Source: Lamellibrachia satsuma (Eukaryota; Annelida; Polychaeta; Sabellida; Siboglinidae). Taken from it: DNA of 64,000 bases. Numbering within the stretch: the stretch's first letter is position 1; every line of letters starts with the position of its first letter. Under the pieces are notes generated by a model. The model did not search any database, was not told the DNA's origin, and was given only the letters and a program-made list of their open reading frames with translations. A program made the translations under genes and the position numbers. This document shows positions 22,356 through 36,278 of this stretch, in pieces. Location of the stretch: positions 8,790,536 through 8,854,535 of the forward strand of contig BSQZ01000018.1 in NCBI GenBank assembly GCA_033239005.1, written 5' to 3'.

Positions 22356-23850
22356 TTTTTATTCACTCAAGGAGCTGATTCAACTTTAACCATGCTCAAA
22401 ACTGAAATAAAACTATGCGGTATTATGTGGTACCTGTTACACACAAATCCAGTATTCCACTTTAGATAATGTGTAATCACAGTTCAAATATTTAATAATG
22501 TTATACCAGTTGCATCCACTCAATTTCATACAGCACATATTATCTGAGGAACTCCGCACCAAATGTTACAACTTCACAATTCTTTAAATGGAGAGTCTTC
22601 ATACATAGAACTAAAATGGTTACAATAAAAAACACTATGTGCCACAAACTAGTGAATGTGGCATTGATATGCACTTAGGATTTATCAATATTCAGATTAT
22701 GTGAAACATCTGAAATACATAGTTCCAACTTCCACAACCAAGCCATTTTTAAATGTTCTGTGTTTTACAAAGATAAAGTATAGCTTTGGGATATCAAAGC
22801 ATCTCCAAATATCATGCTTTGAATATGTTGAAAACACAAACATTATTTTACACACAGGATTTTTTTAAACACACACACACCTAATTAAATGAAGCAGTGT
22901 TCAATTTTTAGGAGTACAAATCTGTTACCGGTAATCTTGTGCATTGAAACACACACATTTAAATTAATCTTTGTGTTTTCAACCATTTTACTGACATATT
23001 TGTTTTTGTATGAAATATTTAGCCTCGTTAATGGCCTTTCTGGATATACTTTACGTATATATATCCAAGAACCTTTTGAAGTTATTAAACATTCTTTGAT
23101 GATGGATGAAGCAAAACATTTCACTTTCAATATTCTGACTCATATACATTATAATGAATATAATGACCAAGGCAATTCTAGCCAAGTTGACTTTGTTAAT
23201 ATATGCATTATAGGTCATACAACAGCAATATGTGTTATATGAGCTGCAAAAGGGGTCACCTCAAACTGTCGAAGCACAATTCCCAATATAAACAAATGTA
23301 AATTGGAACTATCCCATTAAATGTAATATTAGAAAACATTTCCTTAGCTACACCTGTTGTAAAAAGAAATATGCACCAACATTTGAAAAGACCCCCTGAT
23401 CCATGATGTGTACACAGTACACGCCCAGAAAGTAAAGCACTCAGCTTGAAGGTCTCCAGCAGCAAGAAAATACCAAATGACAAACCACTGTCACACATAG
23501 AGAATGACACGTCATATGTCATACTGCCAAATCAAGTTAGTTGTTACATAACAAATGAGGCACGCTGTCACAAGAAATGACAAGTGAAATAGGTTGACAC
23601 ATGATATGGCAAACAACACGTTATATACATGACAATTCAAACATTTAATCTCATGTGGTTTGCCATAGAATCATATTCAACAAATTGTTACAAGTTGCTA
23701 GTCACATAATATGGCAAACAATGTTTGTTATATGACAAGTCACGTGAAATAACAAGTCAAATGTCATGTAACATCTCGAGTGGTTTGTCACATGAAATGT
23801 TAAACACACTGTCAATCATGCCATCCTGGGTGTCAATGTGACAGAATAAG
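22356..23850 (-). other. Probable 3'UTR of OSER1
   Basis: Follows the OSER1 stop on the minus strand. A minus-strand AATAAA (plus-strand tttatt near 22366) lies about 1.5 kb downstream. No coding content recognised. The region 23520-23830 has many loosely repeated acatgacaagt / tcacatga motifs. Confidence 0.3.
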
Positions 23851-28244
<4,394 letters not shown>

Positions 28245-28284
28245 CTAGCAGGAGACATTCACAAAATATTTGTTTACTCCAAAC

Positions 28285-28655
28285 TGTATTGATTACAAAC
28301 AATCCAACAGATCTGAAACTGTATTGATTACAAACAATCCAACAGATCTGAAACTGTATTGATTACAAACAATCCAACAGATCTGAAACTGTATTGATTA
28401 CAAACAATCCAACAGATCTGAAACTGCATTGATTACAAACAATCCAACAGATCTGAAACTGTATTAATTACAAACAATCCAATAGATCTGAAACTGTATT
28501 AATTACAAACAATCCAATAGATCTGAGATCTGAAACTGTATTAATTACAAACAATCCAACAGATCTGAAACTGTATTGATTACAAACAATCCAATAGATC
28601 TGAAACTGTATTAATTACAAACAATCCAACAGATCTGAAACTGCATTGATTACTG
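28285..28655. repeat. 35-bp minisatellite, about 10 copies
   Basis: Unit starts gaaactgtattgattaca and ends atccaacagatct. It begins about 40 bp upstream of the OSER1 ATG (transcript sense), in the 5'UTR or first intron. One copy has an internal gatctgagatct duplication. Confidence 0.93.
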
Positions 28656-30680
28656 ACACCTGAGATGACAGGCATGTAATACTTACACCCAGGACTGCTT
28701 AGGCTGAATTACCGGAATTCTCAGTTACTATGTATCAAAGTCTGGAGAAGTTATCCATGACAACATGATAATAATAAATATTAATACTCATAAACTTGCT
28801 AAACATTACTTGAGAATCACAAATGTGGTTCGATGAAAAAATTGCCAAAAACAGAGGTTTAGAAATGTTGCAAAAAACAGCAAATGTTTATAAATGGATT
28901 GTAAATAGTCACTGCATTAGTGTTAATAATATTATCATGTTGACAACATCAATATGTAAACTTGAAAAACACTGGGCTTGCTTGATAACAACACAGGCAT
29001 TAGAAAGTTTACAAACAATAAAATCATGATTTGACACATTCTCCAATATTTGGCAGTGTTGTCATTGTTATTTTAGTAAATTATTATCAAATAAATTGAA
29101 CATAAGATTAGATCTTGTGACTTGACAATATCAAGATTTACATAACAACTGGAGACTGGAGGCAGTACTGTGTCACAGTCTGTGTGAAGTATTACGACTA
29201 TGTAGATGAGTAGGTGAACATGAACTAGATTGGCATAACTTATTAACGTCTCTTAAATACATTCATACAATTTTTTTTAGATGATAATGGGTTCTTTGCA
29301 TCATTCCACATCACTTCCGGTACATAAGGGGCACATAATCTTATAAAATATTGTCTTTTAGGGCAATTTAAATGGTCGAAACATCACTATACTTGTAATG
29401 AAGGTATGAAAATCTTTTGAAATGTACACTAACAATTATAGCCCAGTAGCATCAGAACTATCAAGGTGATTTCATTCACACACAATTAGTAGCGCAATGT
29501 TTTTCTAAAAAAAAACAATAAAAGGAAAATACAACTTATATATAAAAAATATATATAATAAGTAACTAATCATGCAACATTCGTAACTATCTTTAAATCG
29601 TACCCAAATCAACTGTTTTTGGCTTGTCGAAATCACATAATCCAATAACATTTTCATAACTATTATACTGATGTCGATACGACTAATAGCCAAGAGGGGG
29701 AAGTGGGTATTTGGATTCTTTCTAAGAAAAAATAGGTGTGCTATAGCGAGCAGATTGTTTAACAGTTGTGTGAAATGTGTTGGTTAAACAAAATAATAAA
29801 TTAGGCATTTATAATGTGCCATATATTTGGTGGAATTATGCAAAGAACACTTTAGCATCGACAATTTTTGGTAAAAATGTGTTTAATTAAGACGTTAATA
29901 ATTGAGGCCAATCTAGTTCATGTTTACCAATTTTTACTTTTACAGTTTCTTACTAATATTTTTGTCAAAATAAATGCTAACATATATTGATTATTAATAT
30001 TATCATGTATACCTATTGCATAGACTAGCGATCACATACACCAGTCATTACACTGACTAATTCTCACTGCCATATTTTTGATTTGTCATACAGTTGGTGT
30101 TGTTCGCTGGAAATATCGCTCACGCTGGATCTACAGACGCAAACGCACAAAAGGCAAAGCGAAAGCTGCTAAGTTTTTCTACATGCAGTATACCACAACT
30201 TACATCGAAGTGATATGCGATGATCAATTCACGATGAAATCAGTGTGAAGCCAAGAAATCTTTTCTATGTCGGGGAATTCCGACATCTCGCACACTCATT
30301 CTGTTCGTCAACAGTTGTGCGGCCAAATTATGACGTCATTTAGTTGGGCTCTGTTCAATTTGGACGCATGCGCGGCCGCTAAATGACTACTCGCCCACGT
30401 GACGCATCACGCCCAGTAAACAGTGCAATCACGCCGCGGGTTATTATCGAAATCAATGCGCGGGACCGCCAACGTTTAACTGACGTTGGGTTCGACGCAT
30501 GCAGGACCATAACTTGACTTTCATTTAGCATCATCCCAGTAGGTCCCGCGTCAGTGACAGTGTCAGTGGCCCCCGTGTCGTGACCGTGTCGGTATAGTAC
30601 GTCTAGTATAAATTGATTATAAACGGATTATAAACAAATACAAATTTAATTTCTAACATGGCGCCGTGCAAACGCCAAGT
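28656..30680. other. OSER1 upstream region
   Basis: AT-rich to about 30100, then more GC-rich with CpG dinucleotides (30100-30600), which is the likely promoter. No coding exon recognised. Confidence 0.4.
30330..30339. promoter_or_regulatory. CRE-like palindrome atgacgtcat upstream of OSER1
   Basis: A perfect CREB/ATF palindrome inside the CpG-richer block about 2.1 kb upstream of the OSER1 ATG. A cccacgtgacgcat E-box-like motif follows near 30396. Plausible promoter elements; function is inference. Confidence 0.3.
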
Positions 30681-31045
30681 AAAGGAGTCAGACCACAGTT
30701 GAAAATTGCATTGGTGGCCATGTTAACGTTTTGTTAGATTATAAGAAAACGTGACCACTAAAAATTCTGAAACGTTTTCACAGCAACTGCCATCATCTCA
30801 TTGACATGCTGACCAAGTTTTATCAAAATCACATACCTCCAGCTCTTTTAAAACGCCCAGACGTGCGATGCCCATCAATTTTGACAAAAATAGCCATGTA
30901 TTCATGCGCCCACGTGGCCCATAGCAGAAAAATTCCCATAAATCCCTGCGCCTTTTAAACTCTCAAAAAAATGCACCATTTCACAGCCAATAGCTTCTAC
31001 AAACAAACCTGTGAATATGCCTGCTCAATTGCACTTATGTCACAT
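30681..31045 (-). repeat. Left arm of a ~370-bp inverted repeat
   Basis: Reverse complement of 35497-35886 over its full length, with scattered substitutions. Shared strings include gtggtcacgttttcttataa, ccacgtgggcgcatgaatac and catggctatttttgtcaaaa. It lies directly before the LINE ORF1 remnant. Confidence 0.9.
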
Positions 31046-31109
31046 CGTATGAATTCTTTAAATTCACATATCGCAATTTAATACGCCCTACATTCGTGTG
31101 AAACAATAA

Positions 31110-32137
31110 ACAGGAAGGTCAACTGTGGTCTTACCCCTAAAGGCAACACGTAATTTGATATGTTCTAGCTGCGACAGCTGGATAGACTTTGCAAAGTCCG
31201 GGTGTGTAAATTCGTGGGCGGTGGTGCAGGCAGATGATTTCAATTTCGTGTGTAGGGGGTGTACTACAGTGAAATATCTGCAGGAGCAGGTGATTGAGCT
31301 AAGGCGTATGATTTTGATGATGACAGGGCAGGGTGAGACAGAAGTGAACAGAGGTGGTGAGAATGATGAGAGCAGATGTGGTGAGACCGAGGAGAGCAGA
31401 GGTGGTGAGACCGAGGAGAGCAGAGGTGGTGAGACCGAGGAGAGCAGAGGTGGTGAGACCGAGGAGAACAAGGAGAGCAGTGGCAATGTGAGGGAGAAAG
31501 CTGGCAAGAAGAAGAAAGATGACAGAAGGCAAAGAATGCAACAAAAGAGAGGTAAGCGGGTGAGTGGAGAGGGACTGCCAGGTGGTAAGACAGTAAAGGT
31601 TGATGATATGAGAGAAAGGGGGCATACTAGTAGTGTGCAAAAGGAAAGGAGCTTTGCTGATGTAGTATCACAGGGGAAAGCGAGGAAAGCCCGGGTATTT
31701 ATGGGGGATTCCATCATTAGGAAAGTGGATAAAATTGTAAATAGAGGAGATGACATAACAGTATGCCTACCAGGGGCAAAAGTAGAGGATATAGCAGAGA
31801 AGGCAGGACAGGTCATGGGTGGTGGCACGGGAGGTGCTGTTCTCGTGCATGTGGGAACGAACAATGCAGATAAGGAGGGAACGTCATTGGTAAGTACAGG
31901 AGGTTGATCAAGACACTTAAAGAGGCACGAGTTGGGCAAATCGTATTGTCGGGGATATTACCAATAATGGGAGGCAGGGGTGAGGAATATAGGAACTGTA
32001 GAAGGATGGCGATCAACACACAGGTACAGAAGGTATGTATGGAGGAGGGAGTAGGCTTCATAGACATGTGGTTAAACTTTGTGGGAAGAGGTGACTTTTT
32101 CATGAGAGATGGACTTCATCTGACAGGGATATCATGA
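31110..32137 (+). pseudogene. LINE ORF1 remnant: PHD-like finger + SGNH hydrolase
   Basis: The frame reads ICSSCDSWIDFAKSGC and CRGC (PHD-like Cys pairs), then VIELRRMI (coiled coil), then four to five GGETEESR repeats encoded by a 24-bp tandem repeat (31338-31475). The SGNH part has the expected blocks: MGDSII with the nucleophile Ser, a PGA block (CLPGAKVEDI), HVGTNN with the Asn, and DGLHLTG with the catalytic His. One base is missing near 31893, shifting the frame between HVGTNN and YRRLIKTLKEA. There is no in-frame ATG between the upstream stop (31107) and the finger, so it is 5' truncated. Esterase-bearing ORF1 proteins are known in CR1-clade LINEs. Confidence 0.85.
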
Positions 32138-33075
32138 TAGCAAAGAAAATTAAGAAGATGAAAGATAATAAATCACCTGGAGTTGATGGGATACCACCAA
32201 AACTGCTAAAGGAAATTGTTGATCAAATTAGTACACCACTTGCAAACTTATTTAACTTGTCACTAGAAGAAGGAATAGTTCCTTCAGAATGGAAAGAAGC
32301 AAACATTACGCCGCTGTTTAAGAAGGGATCGAGGAAGAAGCCAGAAAATTACAGACCAGTGAGTTTAACATCAGTTGTATGTAAATTACTCGAAACATTA
32401 ATTAGAGACTACATGGTGGAATTCCTCATAAAACACAAATTAATAAATACATCTCAACATGGATTCCTAAAAGCAAGGTCATGTGGTCTAACCAATCTCT
32501 TATGTTTTTTAGAAGAAATTACAAAGTGGGTAGATCACGGGTCACCAGTGGATGTTGTCTACTTAGATTTTCAGAAAGCTTTCGATAAAGTGCCACATCA
32601 AAGATTGTTACTTAAACTAAAAGCCCATGGTATAGGCAATGATGTAATCAACTGGATAGAAAAGTGGCTTACACACAGAAGACAGAGAGTAATAGTAGAT
32701 GGTAAGATTTCAAACTGGAAATCTGTTTTGAGTGGGGTACCACAGGGATCAGTGTTAGGCCCTATACTGTTTTTAATATATATAAATGATTTGGAGGATG
32801 ACATATCTAGCAAAGTACTCAAATTTGCAGATGACACAAAAGTATTCAGAAAGGTTACTAATGATACAGATAAACAAAGTTTACAGGATGATCTAGAAAA
32901 ATTAGTTAAATGGTCAGAGAAATGGCAAATGTTATTAAATTTTGGGAAGTGTAAATGTACACACATAGGACATGGAAATATGGACGAGGAATATAAAATG
33001 AGGGATGCTGTACTAGGTAGAACCACACAAGAAAAGGATTTAGGAGTAACATTTAATGCTTCTAGGGCTAATTAG
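32134..33075 (+). pseudogene. CR1-like reverse transcriptase (endonuclease missing)
   Basis: A 313-codon open frame with the blocks NKSPGVDGIPPKLLKE, NITPLFKKGSRKKPENYRPV, QHGFLKARS, VDVVYLDFQKAFDKVPHQRL, GVPQGSVLGPILFLIYINDL and the catalytic KFADDTKVF. The ATG overlaps the ORF1 stop (tcATGAta), but this ATG corresponds to the middle of a normal ORF2: about 350 or more N-terminal residues including the endonuclease are gone. The frame ends at a deletion after GVTFNA. It cannot be autonomous. Confidence 0.92.
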
Positions 33076-33674
33076 GAGAACTGTCACGTATAAGGAGAAA
33101 CATCTAATTGTACCCCTGTACAAAGCAATAGTTAGACCACATTTGTATTCAAGCATGGAGGCCATATCGTAAAAAAGACATAGATAAGCTAGAAAGAATA
33201 CAACGAAGAGCAACTAAGATGATTCCAGAATTAAGAGACCTTAGTTACGAAAGTCGCTTATTACAATGTGGTTTGACAACACTAGAGACCAGGAGACTAA
33301 GAGGAGACCAAATAGAAGTGTTTAAAATAGTGAACGGTTATGAGGATGTTGATAGGAATATGTTCTTCAAACTTAAAGAAGGCAGTAGAACCAGAGGACA
33401 CAAAGCAGCATTAGTAGCAGGAGCAGTGTAGGTTGGACATGAGAAAGTACTCATTCTCACAGAGGGTGATAAATGAATGGAACAAACTGCCAAATGATTG
33501 TGTTAATGCTAGTAGTGTGAATATGTTTAAAAATAGAATTGACAGATATCTGATAAGGGCGGGCTACACATAGATGAGAAAATTGTTGGACTCTCGATAA
33601 GCCAATGGCTTCCTTGTCCACTTGCCATCTGGAACTTGATGTTCGAGATGGCAATCTTGTTAAATCTTGTTAAA

Positions 33675-34015
33675 TCTAGAATCCGGGCCCATTTCAATGA
33701 CCGTCGCCGTTACAGCATGCAATGTGTAGAGAAACCACGCATAAAGAATGCACAATACATACTGAACTACGGAATATATAAAATTGATTAAGCATGGCGT
33801 GCGAAAAAACACATTTAATCACCTTTTTCGATACTTGAATTCATATATTTAACTCCCGTTCAATGTCGCCATCTTGCGAATAAAACGGTTTTAATTATAA
33901 TTATTATGATATTATGCGAACTCGAGCTTTGAAAGGGGTAGTTAAATGTGTTTTTATGCACGTTTAATAATTTACATGTTCCATAGTCCAATATGCATTG
34001 TGCGTGGCTACTGTA
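33675..34015. mobile_element. Palindromic MITE-like element
   Basis: Left half (33705-33830: accacgcataaagaatgc, then aaaaaacacatttaatcacc) and the reverse complement of the right half (33925-34015: agccacgcacaatgcat, then aaaaacacatttaactacc) correspond over ~100 bp. Partial copies occur at 17750-17960 and 19010-19220. Inserted at, or joined to, the LINE 3' end. Confidence 0.65.
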
Positions 34016-34120
34016 CAAATTAACGTTACACCAGGATTCAAGTCGCTCTAGCTAGCACTACGAATATCAACCTGTCAAATAAAAAAAATTCACAGATCAA
34101 TCCACAGCGATGACATGCCT

Positions 34121-34520
34121 CTAGCTGTTATTTGACAGGCTGATGTCCTCTAGACGGCTCAGATAGGAAAACGTTTTCTGGAAGTCTGATCCAAAAACGC
34201 CGAACGCGTGGTGGGATAGATTCAAGAAACGCAGATTCTTGTAATTACGGAAGAAGTCGTCTGTAATAATTTCAAGTGCGCCGCAATTTAGATATACTAT
34301 CTCTAAACGATTCAGGCCGACGTTGCGACAACCCCTTGTGAATCTATATTGGGAGACATTCAGGTGTTGGAGTTTACCGGTGCAATAGCACACGTCTCCA
34401 TTTGTGGATTGGGATCTTTGTATTGGAAGATGAATATCACTATTGGAGAGGAACTCCAATGTAAGTGGAAGGTGGTGAAGGGAAATACATTCGTTGCACG
34501 ATTTTGTCTCATATAGACAC
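34121..34520 (-). pseudogene. Toll-like-receptor-type leucine-rich-repeat fragment
   Basis: The minus strand stays open for over 120 codons and reads like an LRR ectodomain: CNECISLHHLPLTLEFLS, GKLQHLNVSQYRFTRGC, LNRLEIVYLNCGALEI, DDFFRNYKNLRFLNLSHHAF and FSYLSRLEDISLSNN. The layout (Cys-bearing start, LEFL block, then 24-residue LxxLxLxxN units) resembles molluscan Toll-like receptors. It stops at 34121, lacks any transmembrane or TIR part, and is cut on its N-terminal side by a LINE insertion. A relic or captured gene piece is most likely. Confidence 0.6.
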
Positions 34521-34521
34521 A

Positions 34522-35062
34522 CTCGCGTATTACTGTATACATGCATGGAGACCATATCGTAAGAAGGATATAGATACGCTTGAACACATACAAAGGAGAG
34601 CAACTAAAATGATTCCAGAACTTAGAGACCTTAGTTATGAAGAACGCCTGAAAGAATGTGGTTTAACAACTCTAGAGACAAGGAGGTTAAGAGGAGATCA
34701 GATTGAAGTTTTTAAGATATTGAATGGGTATGAAAATATTGATAGAAATATGTTTTTCTCACTCAAGAAGGATAGCAGAACTAGAGGACATGAGGTAAAA
34801 TTAGTAAAGGATCAATGTAGATTGAACATCAGGAAGCACTCGTTCTCACAGAGGACAATAAATTAATGGAACAAATTGTCTACAGATTGTATAACTGCTA
34901 GCAGCGTGAATATGTTTAAAAACAAGGTTGACACATATCTCAGGAGGGCGGGTTATAAGTAGATGAACATTGTTGGACTCTGGATAAGCCAATGGCTTCC
35001 TTGTCCACTTGCCATCTGGGCCTTTGGCTTGGATGGCAAATCTTGTTAAATTTCTATTGGCA
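34522..35062 (+). mobile_element. 5'-truncated CR1-like LINE 3' end inside the LRR fragment
   Basis: Reads YYCIHAWRPYRKKDID, QRRATKMIPELRDLSYEERL, CGLTTLETRRLRGDQIEVFK and ILNGYENIDRNMFFSL, then a single stop, WNKLSTDCITASSVNMFKNK, and the 3' untranslated end finishing in aatcttgttaaat. The coding part is nearly intact, so this copy is younger than most in the window. Confidence 0.92.
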
Positions 35063-35164
35063 CCAAAAGTGGCTCTGTTTGGAAGTAGTGGTCAGCATCA
35101 ACTAAAGTTTCCTGGAAAGCACTTTGCAATGAAATATTCATTTATGGTTGTGCGATGGGACGTG

Positions 35165-35335
35165 TTAAATACGTACAACCTTGGGAAGACGGCTGTCAGG
35201 TTGGGCTAGCGAGATGTAGTCAAGGTTGAGTTGACGCAGTAGCGACAAGCAGCCGATTTGGCTTGATGAAAAACAAGCGATTCGCGAGTCTCTGACACTG
35301 AGTCTGTGCACGTGCCGCCAGATTAGTCGAATATA
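35165..35335 (-). pseudogene. Second LRR-like fragment, N-terminal side
   Basis: One minus-strand frame reads RLIWRHVHRLSVRDSRIACF and LSLLRQLNLDYISLAQ before a stop at 35167, compatible with one or two leucine-rich repeats of the same relic as 34121-34520, separated from it by the LINE. Short and degenerate, so tentative. Confidence 0.35.
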
Positions 35336-35496
35336 GCCAGTTCTCTTCCTGTTGTACTGTCCAACATTACGGTGTCAACGCTGGTGTTGGTTGGCACCGC
35401 CACCGTCTTCATGAACAACAGACGTATGTTTCAAGACATGACCAAGGACCGCGCGTTAAGCTTGAAAAGGCGCCCGCCACTACGGATTCCAGAACC

Positions 35497-35886
35497 ATGT
35501 GACATAAGTGCAATTGGGCAGGCATATTCACATGTTTGTTTGTAGAAGCTATTGGCTGTGAAATGGTGCATTTTTAAAGAGTTTAACAGGCAATTGAGCA
35601 GGCATATTCACATGTTTGTTTGTAGATTTATGGGAATTTTTCTGCTATAGGCCACGTGGGCGCATGAATACATGGCTATTTTTGTCAAAATTTATGGGCA
35701 TCGCACGTCGGGGCGTTTTAAAAGAGTTGGAGATATGTGCTTTTGATAAAACTTGGTCAACATGTCAATGAGATGATGGCAGTTGCTGTGAAAAAGTTTC
35801 AGAACTTTTAGTGGTCACGTTTTCTTATAATCAGACAAAACGTTAACATGGCCACCAATGCAATTCTCAGTTGTGGTCTGACTCCA
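35497..35886 (+). repeat. Right arm of the ~370-bp inverted repeat
   Basis: Reverse complement of 30681-31045. This arm has an extra ~79-bp internal duplication (gcaggcatattcacatgttt at 35518 and again at 35597). It ends 110 bp before the ATG of the THAP/zinc-finger gene. A third, diverged copy is at 60540-60785. Confidence 0.9.
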
Positions 35887-35996
35887 ATAGTGCCAACCGG
35901 AAGTCAGACAAGCGGCTAGAGTTCGACTGGCATTTCACGTGTACAGCGTACCAATTTCAGCATCTCACACTATTATAATCGTTATTTCTCAATAGA

Positions 35997-36278
35997 ATGG
36001 TGTACACGAAGCATTGCTGTTACGGGACATGCAATAGTGACAGTCGGTACGCTGACAGACCGGACATGCTAGGAGTTTTCTTCATAAATTTCCCTAAACC
36101 CAAAACGCAACGCGAGAAATGCGAGAAGTGGATTCGGCGTTGTGGACGGCCGAAGGAACAATTCAATGTCGACCGTGTCCAGAAAATGACGTTTATATGC
36201 AGTAAGCATTTTGTTGGTAGAAAAGGACCAACTAGCGATCACCCAGATCCAACTCCAGCTACAACTTGCCCCCAAGAA
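35997..36278 (+). CDS. THAP-ZF gene exon 1: THAP domain
   Basis: ATG at 35997; 94 codons; donor CAAGAA/gtaagt. It encodes CCYGTCNSDSRY, VFFINFPKPK, CEKWIRRCGR and MTFICSKHFVGRKGP. The C-to-C spacing (55) is a little longer than the usual THAP range, but the FPKP, Trp and CxxHF landmarks are in place, and HPDPTPA is common after invertebrate THAP domains. Confidence 0.85.

Larger units (their letters stand above)
31046..33672 (+). mobile_element. Rearranged CR1-like LINE: SGNH ORF1 joined to reverse transcriptase
   Basis: From left: an ORF1 remnant (31110-32137) with a Cys-rich PHD-like finger, a coiled/charged region and an SGNH-hydrolase domain; then a reverse-transcriptase ORF (32134-33075); a C-terminal ORF2 tail (33090-33430); a 3' untranslated end; and terminal repeats aatcttgtta x2 (33652-33672). 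The apurinic endonuclease domain expected between ORF1 and the reverse transcriptase is absent, and a second deletion removes ~30 residues after LGVTFNA (33060). The 3' end with short tandem repeats instead of poly(A) fits the CR1 group. Confidence 0.9.

Noticed and set aside
31088..31939. 283-codon minus-strand frame
   Set aside because: Shadow of the LINE ORF1 on the opposite strand; only the plus strand shows PHD-like and SGNH motifs.
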